64,000 nucleotides of DNA from positions 1 to 64,000 of the forward strand of contig JAPPFM010000012.1 in assembly GCA_028821605.1 (NCBI GenBank). Direction: 5' to 3'. The stretch comes from Candidatus Poribacteria bacterium (GTDB lineage: Bacteria > Poribacteria > WGA-4E > WGA-3G). The notes below the pieces were generated by a model. The model was not told where the DNA came from. It was given only the letters and a program-made list of their open reading frames with translations, and searched no databases. The translations under genes were made by a program, and so were the position numbers. This document shows, one piece after another, positions 42,672 through 50,371 of the stretch (position 1 is the stretch's first letter; every line of letters begins with the position of its first letter).

Positions 42672-43478
42672 TTACCACTGCACCTGACAGAATTCTTCGT
42701 AATTAATCAGCTCGTGGATTGTGGGATTTTCACCACACATCGGGCAGCTACTATCTTGACGAAGTTTCAGTCGCTTGAAATCCATCGATAACGCGTCGAA
42801 AAGCAGAAGGCTCCCGATCAACGGGTCGCCGATGTCCAGTAGAACTTTAATCGCTTCAACGGCTTGAATTGTTCCAATAATACCGGGCAACACACCAAAA
42901 ACACCTGCCTCTTGACAGGTCGGTACCATTCCGGGTGGCGGTGGATCGGGATAGATACACCGATAACAGGGTCCTTTGCCCGGATAGAGAACGGTGACCC
43001 GTCCTTCAAACTGGAAGATGCTGCCATGTACAACCGGTTTTCCCAGCATAACGGACGCATCGTTGAGGAGGTAACGGGTCGGTATGTTGTCGCACCCATC
43101 CACAATCAGATCATATTGCTCTAAAATTTGGAAGGCGTTTTCCGAGGTGATGCGTTCATTGTAGGGAACCACTTTGACATCGGGATTCATCTCTGCAATA
43201 GTGGCTTCTGCAGATTTCGTTTTTGGGATGCCGATGTCGCTCGTGCCGTGCAAGATCTGGCGTTGCAAATTACTGAGATCGACGACATCGTCGTCAATGA
43301 TGCCGATTGTGCCGACCCCTGCCGCAGCGAGGTAAACTCCAACCGGAGAACCGAGTCCGCCTGCTCCAATGAGAAGTACCTTCGATTCAAGTAGCCGCGT
43401 CTGCCCCATCCCACCTACTTCTTTGAGGATGATGTGTCGGCTGTAGCGTTCAATCTGTTCGTTGCTGAAATTAAACAT
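42672..43478 (-). CDS. E1-like adenylyltransferase, MoeB/ThiF/HesA family
   Basis: The 268-residue protein starts MFNFSNEQIERYSRHIILKEVGG (the longer upstream frame is not conserved). ATP-binding motif GAGGLGS (38-44), DLSNLQRQILH, zinc ligands C171/C174 and C245/C248, and the catalytic-type Cys188 in VPTCQEAGVFGVLPG. Such enzymes adenylate the C-terminal Gly-Gly of MoaD, ThiS or other ubiquitin-like carriers. The partner is not obvious: no MoaD or ThiS is encoded in the window, but the preceding gene ends in Gly-Gly and almost touches this start. Confidence 0.88.
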   Translation of the reverse strand: MFNFSNEQIERYSRHIILKEVGGMGQTRLLESKVLLIGAGGLGSPVGVYLAAAGVGTIGIIDDDVVDLSNLQRQILHGTSDIGIPKTKSAEATIAEMNPDVKVVPYNERITSENAFQILEQYDLIVDGCDNIPTRYLLNDASVMLGKPVVHGSIFQFEGRVTVLYPGKGPCYRCIYPDPPPPGMVPTCQEAGVFGVLPGIIGTIQAVEAIKVLLDIGDPLIGSLLLFDALSMDFKRLKLRQDSSCPMCGENPTIHELINYEEFCQVQW

Positions 43479-43479
43479 C

Positions 43480-44058
43480 TTAGCCTCCGAGATTGGCAAG
43501 GAGTTCCGAAATCGGTTTATCCGAATTCGCGGAAATTCGTAGGGCGAACCGTTCGCGTGCATCTTCGGAGGTGCGTTCGACAGTGAAATCGTCATCGCCG
43601 TACATCTGTTGTAGAACCGGGCTTAGGTCTGCCTCAATGGTTGCTGCAGTTTCGGATGTATTTGGTGCAATATGGCGGTTGTTTATCATAAACAGGAGGT
43701 CTGCACCGTTGAAATGCACTGCGTTTTCCAACTCCGCCGATGCTTCGAGTTGTTCACATTTGGAAAGCACCTCTGTAAGTGCTTGGCGAATCTTATCCGC
43801 GTTATCGCCTTCAACTGCCTGTTTCCGGTTGTAGAGGAAGCCGTGCTCATGATAAGCATTGTCAATACTATAGTTGGCTTGCTTCAAAATCAACAATACA
43901 CCCGGTCCTGCATCGACATGCGAATAATCGGCGTAGTTCAGATAGTCGTCTGAATCAGCGTCCTCCATCCAACGGTTAAAGACTTTGATGAAGTTGGTAT
44001 AGTTGATATTGCTGTCTTCGGTTGCGAAAACCTTGACGTTAATCTGTTGTAGATCCAT
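43480..44058 (-). CDS. Unknown 192-residue protein ending in Gly-Gly, partner candidate for the E1-like enzyme
   Basis: The product starts MDLQQINVKVFATEDSNINYTNFIKVFNRWMED and ends ...ISELLANLGG. No family recognised; middle part LLILKQANYSIDNAYHEHGFLYNRKQ and AELENAVHFNGADLLFMINNRH suggest a globular protein without signal peptide. The stop codon is two bases from the E1-like start, so translation is coupled. A start at 44115 is possible (19 more residues; the two starts follow short duplicated sequence AGAATGGATCT). The diglycine end fits an activated carrier but could be chance. Confidence 0.6.
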   Translation of the reverse strand: MDLQQINVKVFATEDSNINYTNFIKVFNRWMEDADSDDYLNYADYSHVDAGPGVLLILKQANYSIDNAYHEHGFLYNRKQAVEGDNADKIRQALTEVLSKCEQLEASAELENAVHFNGADLLFMINNRHIAPNTSETAATIEADLSPVLQQMYGDDDFTVERTSEDARERFALRISANSDKPISELLANLGG

Positions 44059-44144
44059 TCTGGTAAAAAAAGTTCCTTTCGTGAGAGGGTAAACAAGGCT
44101 GTTAGAGAGATCCATTCTGTATAAAAAACACCGAGACTTATCTA

Positions 44145-44387
44145 TTAGACCGCGAGTTCTTGGAGGTTCTGCCCATCAATACTGACAACGGTAACCTGTG
44201 TCGCCTCTAACCAGAAAATTTCGCCCTTGCTGTTACAGACGCAGACTAATGCGTACTCGCCTTCTTCCACATCAGCCATTAAATTTCCCAGAAACATGTT
44301 CGGTTTCGAGGATTGAAAGACCCCAAACCCCGCGCCGAGCAGACAGTAACGTTTGCCAGTGTCTTTATGTTTAACGATTGTTGCCAT
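44145..44387 (-). CDS. Unknown 80-residue protein, first gene of the E1-like operon
   Basis: Starts MATIVKHKDTGKRYCLLGAGFG, with AAAGGAAAT just upstream, and ends NLQELAV. Beta-rich pattern with YALVCVCNSKGEIFWLEA. Cys pair at CVC. No family recognised. A consensus promoter precedes it. Confidence 0.6.
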   Translation of the reverse strand: MATIVKHKDTGKRYCLLGAGFGVFQSSKPNMFLGNLMADVEEGEYALVCVCNSKGEIFWLEATQVTVVSIDGQNLQELAV

Positions 44388-44446
44388 CTATTTCCTTTGT
44401 AGGTGTGTTGCATTTTAGTGCCATCAACTCTACTTTCCACTTCTTT

Positions 44447-44475
44447 ATTATACTGCAAGTTAGCAGAAAAGTCAA
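44447..44475 (-). promoter_or_regulatory. Sigma-70 promoter of the E1-like operon
   Basis: Minus-strand -35 TTGACT (44470-44475), 17-bp spacer, -10 TATAAT (44447-44452). Confidence 0.8.
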
Positions 44476-44476
44476 C

Positions 44477-44866
44477 TTATTGTAATGAGATCGACCCTTC
44501 TACCACACGCGCCGTTTCTCCTCCTAACTCGTCAGCGTCAGTTTCGAGGTTAAATTTTTCGCGCTCTATCGGTTTGATCGAAAGTTGATAGCCGAGTGCT
44601 TTGAGAACGATTCCAAGTGCGTCGATTAGAGGTACCTCCTCGTTGGATAGGACCTTTGAAAGAAGCTGCGGATCCATATCAACCTGCTTGGCAACTTTGG
44701 AAACTCCGCCTTGTGCTTCAACGACGGTTTGGAGTGCTCTTAAAACCACAGTTCGTTCCCGATAAATCTGATAGTCGTCAAGGATCGCCCGAAGATAGCC
44801 AATCGCCCTCTCCTCGTCGACAAGACGCTCGATGAGATACTCCCGCAAGGTTCGCATTTTTCGCAT
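44477..44866 (-). CDS. HigA-like antitoxin, second locus
   Basis: Starts MRKMRTLREYLIERLVDEERAIGYLRAILDDY at 44866, overlapping the toxin stop by one base (TAATG) with AAGGAG upstream; the frame reaching 44893 has an extra 9 residues that are toxin sequence in another frame. The ~129-residue product has the VVEAQGGVSKVAKQVDMDPQLLSKVL helix-turn-helix, then a C-terminal KALGYQLSI. Related to, but not identical with, the antitoxin at 1107. Confidence 0.75.
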   Translation of the reverse strand: MRKMRTLREYLIERLVDEERAIGYLRAILDDYQIYRERTVVLRALQTVVEAQGGVSKVAKQVDMDPQLLSKVLSNEEVPLIDALGIVLKALGYQLSIKPIEREKFNLETDADELGGETARVVEGSISLQ

Positions 44867-45201
44867 TAGTGTCTCTCCTTGTATTCCAACCAATAAGTTT
44901 TTGCGCGCTCAATATCGCGCGTCTGTGTGGATTTGTCACCGCCACAGAGCAACAGAACAATTGTGTTGCCTACCTATCCAAAATAGATTCGGTACCCTGG
45001 CCCGAAGTCAAGACGCAGCTCAAAGACACCGCTACCAACAGATCTATAATTGCCAGGATTTCCGGACTCAAGCCGTTCAAGACGTGCCAAAATCCGATCT
45101 TGTGTGCTTTGATCTTGAATTGATAGCAACCATTCCGAGAAGGGTTCTCGCCCATTAGAGGTACGGTAGAATTCTACCTGTCGTGGATGTACGTCACGCA
45201 T
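44866..45201 (-). pseudogene. HigB-like toxin gene broken by an in-frame TAG
   Basis: From ATG 45201 the frame runs MRDVHPRQVEFYRTSNGREPF... to GPGYRIYFG, then TAG (44976-44974). The same frame continues VGNTIVLLLCGGDKSTQTRDIERAKTYW... to a TAA overlapping the antitoxin ATG. Total 112 codons, exactly the length of the intact toxin at 1442-1777, so a single base change explains the break. The C-terminal third, including GGDKSTQTRDI, is lost. The antitoxin frame stays intact. Confidence 0.85.
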
Positions 45202-45242
45202 TATTGACTAATTCATTTCTCCTTGGGCACCTCTGGTAGATT

Positions 45243-45291
45243 AAAAAAGCGATTGCCTAACCCGCCCGTTTTGGGTGCAAGCGGCAATCGC
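45243..45291 (-). terminator. Rho-independent terminator of the sulfite reductase-TusA gene
   Basis: Minus-strand GCGATTGCC (45283-45291) pairs with GGCAATCGC (45249-45257), then a T run (45243-45248). Confidence 0.88.
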
Positions 45292-45333
45292 CTTCGTACG
45301 AAACTTAGTTCCGAGGATTCACAATCTTAGACT

Positions 45334-47781
45334 TTACTCGCCCTTCCGAATGGTAAGGCGGTAGTGCTTTCCGACCTTCTTGGTGTCAACGACCTCATGT
45401 CCATCGTTGGTGAGGCTTTTCGGCACGTTCTCGATCGGTTCACCATCATCAATGGTAATTTCAAGCAGTTGCCCGAGGTCCATCGTTTCCAATCGAACTT
45501 TTGCTTGGACATAATTGAACGGGCAAGCGACACCTTTGAGATCAAGGCTATCCACGATCTCCTCAACGGGTTTCGCCTTTTCCTTGACAACCCTTGGCTT
45601 CCGTGCTGGTCGCGAGCGACGTGTTTTACGACGGCTCTCTTCCTCTTCCTCCTGCTTGATACGCATACGATTATACACGTTATGCGATTCTTCTACGAAG
45701 AGGGTGGCTTCTTCTACGCGGCGATGTGCCAATTCGTGGTCGAAAGTAGAACTATCTTCTTCCGTAGCCTTAAACAGATGTGCTCCGAATCCTGCGAAGA
45801 AGTTACCCGGATCAAAGAAATGGGTGCGGAATTCGTTGACGGTGGTCGCGTCGTCAACATACTGCAAACCTACTGTTGTCAGAAGTCCGTCTGTGGCTCT
45901 GATCATTGCATCAAAAGCCAGTTCCGCGGAATCCTCATATTTACCCTTTTCCAAGTTCAAACCGGATTCATAGATAAGCCGATCTGCTTCTTCCAACTTC
46001 ATAGAAACAAGTGCGATCACCTCTCCAGCACACTCACCGACACCGGTTTTGAGTTGATAGTCTTTCGTGTCACCTGTGTCAATATAGAATTCAGGTGCTT
46101 CCTCGTACGGGGGAATCTGATCGTACTTGGACAAGATCGTTTTGATCTCCACCTTACCGAGCCGTCCGACGTAATCAGTGAAGGTTTCGTCATCTTGCTT
46201 TTCATCGACATATTTTCCAGTCAATTCTTCAATGAACTCTGGAATATATTTGCCGTGGATTTTTCCAGTTGCAAGTCCGTAAGAACTGGCGTTTTCAATC
46301 ATGTGTCCACCGAGTAGCACTAGGTAGACAGGCGCGATATGTCCTCCCACTCGTTTTGAAGAGCCAAAGAAGCCAATATTTGCGATGTGATGCTGTCCGC
46401 ATGAGTTGGGGCAACCGCTAATTTTAATCCGAAAGTCCTTGATTTCATTCTGCACACCGGCTTCAATGAAATGGCTTCGCAGATGCGCTGCCAGACCACG
46501 TGAAGAAGAGACACCGAGTTTGCAAGAATCAGTGCCGGGGCAAGCGGTAATATCAACCATGGATTCTGCACCCGGATCACCGAGACCGATTTCTTTCAGT
46601 TCGCGATAGAGTGCTGGCAGATCCGTCATCGTCACCCAGCGGAGAACGATGTTCTGCTCGACTGTGGCGCGGATGGTGTCTTTAACGTATTTCCGAGAAA
46701 TATCTGCTAAAGCACGGGTTTGATCAGCAGTAATATCCCCAAGCGGTAGCGTAATTGTCACAAAAGCGTAGCCCGGTTGACTCTGTAACTGTACATTAGA
46801 TTTATACCATTCTTCAAACCCTTCGGGTTTCGTGGTGCCATTGAGCTGCGTCGGTGCCTTAAGCGGACTCTCATCGTAGGCATCTAAATTATCCAAATAT
46901 GCTGTCCATTCGGGGTCATGCCGGAGGGTTTCCCGATCTTCAAGCACCTGTTTGCGAAATTCTTCAATACCGTATTTGGCGATAACAAACTTCAGACGTG
47001 CCTTATTCCGATTCCTGCGTTCCCCTAAACGGGTGAAGACTCTGCAAATTGATTGTGAAATTGGGAGAAGCTCCTCTGCCGGGACGAAATCGTCAAAGAT
47101 TTTCGCTTGATGCGGGACTGCCCCGAGACCACCGCCAACATAGAGTTTGAAGCCGCGTTTGACTTCACCGTCTACCTCTTTGACCGCAGCAACCGCCCCG
47201 ATGTCGTGCATATTTGCTAAGCCGCACGCGTGTTCTTCACATCCGGAAAATGCGATTTTGAACTTACGACCAAAGTTCTCCGCATCTGGGTGTCCCAAAA
47301 GAAACGCTGACAAAGCCTTAGAGTAGGGTGTTACATCAAAGGTCTCATCATGGCATACACCGCTGAGAGGGCATGCTGTTACGTTTCGCACCACATTGCC
47401 ACACGCTTCTTTTGTTGTGATGTCAACACTTGCGAGACGACGCATCAATTCAGCGGTGGTGTTGATGTCTACGTAATGATATTGCACATCTTGACGCGTC
47501 GTAATGTGAATGATGTTATCCGAGAATTCTTCGGCAACATCTGCGAGCATTTCGAGTTGTGCCGCTGTAAGCCCTCCGAACGGGATCTTGACACGGATCA
47601 TCTGGGACCGGTCATCGCGCTGTCCATAAACGCCGCGCCGAAGTCTAAATTCAGTAAAGGTTGCCTCTTCCACTTGACCGGCTTGGAACCGATCGAGTTG
47701 AATCTCATAAATTTCAATTTCGCGGGCGACATCCGGCGGGATTGCCGAGGCATCGTAAGCACCCGCGTATTCAATAGCCAT
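45334..47781 (-). CDS. Sulfite/nitrite reductase with HEPN-like middle region and C-terminal TusA domain
   Basis: The 815-residue protein starts as a siroheme-type reductase: RIKIS...CPNSCGQHH and ITACPGTDSCKLG give C414, C420, C457 and C461, the siroheme-[4Fe-4S] quartet. The N-terminal half also has a cysteine set (C137, C143, C181, C186 in TACPLSGVC and SGCEEHACG), which is unusual because the N half of most such enzymes lacks cofactor ligands. Residues ~585-700 are helical, with EADRLIYESGLNLEKGKYEDSAELAFDAMIRATD. A basic linker (RRKTRRSRPARKPR) leads to a TusA-like domain with VACPFNYVQAKVRLE (Cys753). It probably reduces sulfite to sulfide and passes sulfur on as a persulfide; nitrite is an alternative substrate. 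Confidence 0.88.
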   Translation of the reverse strand: MAIEYAGAYDASAIPPDVAREIEIYEIQLDRFQAGQVEEATFTEFRLRRGVYGQRDDRSQMIRVKIPFGGLTAAQLEMLADVAEEFSDNIIHITTRQDVQYHYVDINTTAELMRRLASVDITTKEACGNVVRNVTACPLSGVCHDETFDVTPYSKALSAFLLGHPDAENFGRKFKIAFSGCEEHACGLANMHDIGAVAAVKEVDGEVKRGFKLYVGGGLGAVPHQAKIFDDFVPAEELLPISQSICRVFTRLGERRNRNKARLKFVIAKYGIEEFRKQVLEDRETLRHDPEWTAYLDNLDAYDESPLKAPTQLNGTTKPEGFEEWYKSNVQLQSQPGYAFVTITLPLGDITADQTRALADISRKYVKDTIRATVEQNIVLRWVTMTDLPALYRELKEIGLGDPGAESMVDITACPGTDSCKLGVSSSRGLAAHLRSHFIEAGVQNEIKDFRIKISGCPNSCGQHHIANIGFFGSSKRVGGHIAPVYLVLLGGHMIENASSYGLATGKIHGKYIPEFIEELTGKYVDEKQDDETFTDYVGRLGKVEIKTILSKYDQIPPYEEAPEFYIDTGDTKDYQLKTGVGECAGEVIALVSMKLEEADRLIYESGLNLEKGKYEDSAELAFDAMIRATDGLLTTVGLQYVDDATTVNEFRTHFFDPGNFFAGFGAHLFKATEEDSSTFDHELAHRRVEEATLFVEESHNVYNRMRIKQEEEEESRRKTRRSRPARKPRVVKEKAKPVEEIVDSLDLKGVACPFNYVQAKVRLETMDLGQLLEITIDDGEPIENVPKSLTNDGHEVVDTKKVGKHYRLTIRKGE

Positions 47782-47914
47782 CCTGTACTCCTTAATAATA
47801 ACCTCAAGTTCATAGTCTGCATTACATTAATTGATGTCCGCTGCTTTCTATTTAGGCGAACCTTGCAAGCCGATATTGCATAGGATATCCGAGTAGAAAC
47901 ACTTTAAATAGTAT

Positions 47915-47943
47915 AGTATACCAGAAACAGCAATAAAAAGCAA
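47915..47943 (-). promoter_or_regulatory. Sigma-70 promoter of the sulfite reductase-TusA gene
   Basis: Minus-strand -35 TTGCTT (47938-47943), 17-bp spacer, -10 TATACT (47915-47920), leaving a ~130-base leader. The rest of the 47782-48126 gap shows no gene. Confidence 0.7.
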
Positions 47944-48126
47944 ACCTAATTTTCGATGAAGGGTGGGCATCCCGTGTAGATGCCCACATCTTGAGAACGG
48001 TAGGGATTGGTAAAAAGGTGAAAGAAGCACAATCCCTTCCTGTCCATTTGAATAACGACAAAGCGCGAGATTGCCAGCAAACATCGAAAATTGCTAATTA
48101 ACGCAATCTTTAGGTTTGGAAGCAGA

Positions 48127-48918
48127 TTAATCGGCTTTAATGGTAGCCCAGGTCGTTGTGAGCTTTCCTAAAGGTTCAATATCAGTTGTTGCGCCTAATC
48201 CGTCAGTCATGAATGTTTCAATATCATCACCGGTCAACGCCGTATTGAAGATGGCAACATCGTCAATTGTTGCACCGAGAAACGCGCCCCACTGACCATG
48301 CTGTCCAGTGGCTAAATAGATACCTATTAAAAGGGGTTTGTCAGTTAGCGGGTTCCTTCCTATGTTTGCTCCAGTTACACCAGAACCAATCTCATCAGCG
48401 TCCAGATATACAGCAAACGCTTCACCGTCCCAAGTAACAGCAACATGATGCCAGTCTGTATCTGGCTCCCAATTGGCATCTACATAATGAAGCGTAGCCG
48501 CCGGGTCATGCGTGTGATGTCGGATTATATTTCCATCCCACCAAAATCCAGGAGCCCAATCATCTTTGGTCACAACACCCATGCCACCAGTAGGAACTGC
48601 ATCTAATTTAAACCAAAGGGCAATCGTGTGCCCGCCGCCAACGTTTAAAGAATTATCGTGCTCAATTTCGAGGTAATCATCCGAGCCGTCAAGACTCAAA
48701 CCCTTGCCAAACATGCCATCAACCCATGTTGCCCCACCGTGGATTGTGGCGTTATTGCCCCTTCCAGAGTAATCTTCGACGACATCACCGCTCCCCTCAT
48801 TAAAGAGCCACATTCCGACGCAAGTTTCAAGGTCAATTTCAGCAGAACTGATACCTACAAACATCAGACTAATAACCATGAAACTGACACATAATAACCT
48901 TGCAACTGTAACTTTCAT
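48127..48918 (-). CDS. Secreted LamG (concanavalin A-like) domain protein with GKLTTTW tail
   Basis: The 263-residue protein has a signal peptide (LLCVSFMVISLMFVGISSAEI), then a LamG-type jelly roll: TCVGMWLFNEGSGDVVEDYSGRGNNATIHGG, KGLSLDGSDDYLEIEHD, HTIALWFKLD, DWHHVAVTWDGEAFAVYLD and DDVAIFNTALTGDDI. The last residues read EPLGKLTTTWATIKAD, nearly the same as the end of the lamin-tail protein at 3181. LamG domains bind carbohydrate or protein. Minus-strand, single gene. Upstream 48919-49030 shows only a short AT-rich spacer. Confidence 0.88.
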   Translation of the reverse strand: MKVTVARLLCVSFMVISLMFVGISSAEIDLETCVGMWLFNEGSGDVVEDYSGRGNNATIHGGATWVDGMFGKGLSLDGSDDYLEIEHDNSLNVGGGHTIALWFKLDAVPTGGMGVVTKDDWAPGFWWDGNIIRHHTHDPAATLHYVDANWEPDTDWHHVAVTWDGEAFAVYLDADEIGSGVTGANIGRNPLTDKPLLIGIYLATGQHGQWGAFLGATIDDVAIFNTALTGDDIETFMTDGLGATTDIEPLGKLTTTWATIKAD

Positions 48919-49030
48919 CTTTTATTTTCTCCTTTATCATTCTCAAAGTGATATTCAGTGAATTATCAACTGGTTATAGTTTACAACCAACATAGGTAAA
49001 AACATCAAAATCGCTAAAACAGATTTAAAA

Positions 49031-50131
49031 CTAAATGTCTCTTTCTGGCGTGTCACCCCAATCCGGAATTGGGAGCAATTCGCCGTCTCGTAACGCCGAT
49101 TCATGTGCGACAAATCCGGGTGCACAGTAGCGAACGGCTTCCCAAACATTGACGCGCGGCAGCCGCTGTCGATTGACAGAATCCACAAACTCATGCACGA
49201 GATAGGCATGAGAACCGCCATGTCCGCCGAGATCCGCTGCGAGTGCTTCAGGGAGGAACTCGTGCGTTTGCGAAGGCTGGACAATCTCCCTTTCATTTTT
49301 ACTTGCCCAAACACACCCCGCAAGGCTCTGCTCGTAACTCCCCTCCGTTCCATATATCCCGCTGACGCGTTCAGATCCGGGGTGTCCAACCCGTCGGAAT
49401 TCACAGATTTGCATTGTCGCCCCATTGCTCATTGTGAAAAGCCCGACTTCATTGGAGAACGGGTTTTTGTGAATGGTATCTTCCCGAAACCAGTCGTCAT
49501 TTGGATAGATATATCCTTGTGCGGAAACCGATGTCGCGTGTGCCTTCATCACGGAAATAGGAAAACAGGTTGAATGCGTTGGATAGTACATCGGAATACC
49601 ACCCATCTTGTCGCGCCCCCATTGTGTACCCCACCGATTTTTCGCCACATCGTAAAGTCCGTGGTCCATATCGTGAAAATACTCGGCACGACAATGGACA
49701 AATTCTCCGAACGCGCCCTCCGCTGCTTTCTGGCGACAGAAGGCAGTTTCCGGACGGAAATAACTCGTCTCACCGTTCATATAGATCATTCCGGTTCGTT
49801 CAACGGTCCTGACGAGCTGCTCGCATTCATCCAATGATGCAGCGGCAGGGACAGCGGTATAAACATGCTTTCCTGCTTCCATCGCCTGAATTGCCTGCGG
49901 TGCGTGCATCCAGTGCTGAGTGATAATCACGAGGGCATCTAAATCCGATTTGCAGATATCATCAAGGCTTGTGTAGGTCTCAGAAATCTCAAATTGCTCT
50001 GCCCATTTTGTGAGGCGGTCTTCGCGTAAATCACACAACGCAAGCCGATGTACATCCGGATGTGCCTTATACGATTGGATAAACGAGGGTCCGAACATCC
50101 CTAAGCCTACCATCCCGACACTGATACTCAT
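49031..50131 (-). CDS. Gfo/Idh/MocA-family oxidoreductase
   Basis: The 366-residue protein starts SISVGMVGLGMFGPSF, the Rossmann motif, and has AGKHVYTAVPAAASLDECEQLV, the family EKP-type motif altered to AVPAAAS. The second half carries a C-terminal alpha/beta domain with HCRAEYFHDMDHGLYD. Such NAD(P)-dependent enzymes oxidise sugars, inositols or related compounds. The EKP change (Lys replaced) makes dehydrogenase activity uncertain. It diverges from the gene at 50372. Confidence 0.85.
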   Translation of the reverse strand: MSISVGMVGLGMFGPSFIQSYKAHPDVHRLALCDLREDRLTKWAEQFEISETYTSLDDICKSDLDALVIITQHWMHAPQAIQAMEAGKHVYTAVPAAASLDECEQLVRTVERTGMIYMNGETSYFRPETAFCRQKAAEGAFGEFVHCRAEYFHDMDHGLYDVAKNRWGTQWGRDKMGGIPMYYPTHSTCFPISVMKAHATSVSAQGYIYPNDDWFREDTIHKNPFSNEVGLFTMSNGATMQICEFRRVGHPGSERVSGIYGTEGSYEQSLAGCVWASKNEREIVQPSQTHEFLPEALAADLGGHGGSHAYLVHEFVDSVNRQRLPRVNVWEAVRYCAPGFVAHESALRDGELLPIPDWGDTPERDI

Positions 50132-50187
50132 CCGTCATTTCCTCCTCCGTGTTTACAAGGATTAAGGTGCAGAAGTTCTGTTATGGG

Positions 50188-50216
50188 AAAATAGCACGTA
50201 TTGGGAATCCTGTCAA
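50188..50216 (-). promoter_or_regulatory. Sigma-70 promoter of the minus-strand Gfo/Idh/MocA gene
   Basis: Minus-strand -35 TTGACA (50211-50216), 17-bp spacer, -10 TATTTT (50188-50193). Confidence 0.65.
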
Positions 50217-50238
50217 GTAATTTTTTTCAAGATATTTG

Positions 50239-50266
50239 TTGACAAAACCACGAACAGTCTTATAAT
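50239..50266 (+). promoter_or_regulatory. Sigma-70 promoter of the plus-strand Gfo/Idh/MocA gene
   Basis: -35 TTGACA (50239-50244), 16-bp spacer, -10 TATAAT (50261-50266). Back to back with the minus-strand promoter 22 bp away, so one regulator could act on both. Confidence 0.75.
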
Positions 50267-50371
50267 AAATACAAAGCCGCTATAGGGTGTTACGAGCAAC
50301 GCAAATTTAAACTGACTGCAAGTCCTCCCTATAGGCGAAACCAAACTTCATCTATTGGAAGGAACAATAAA

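Noticed and set aside
44974-44976. TAG in the second HigB-like gene as evidence of stop-codon recoding
   Set aside because: One TAG in a single toxin gene is best explained by a nonsense mutation; other genes here use TAG as a normal stop (for example the SDR genes).
45364-46317. 317-residue plus-strand frame
   Set aside because: Antisense shadow of the sulfite reductase-TusA gene.
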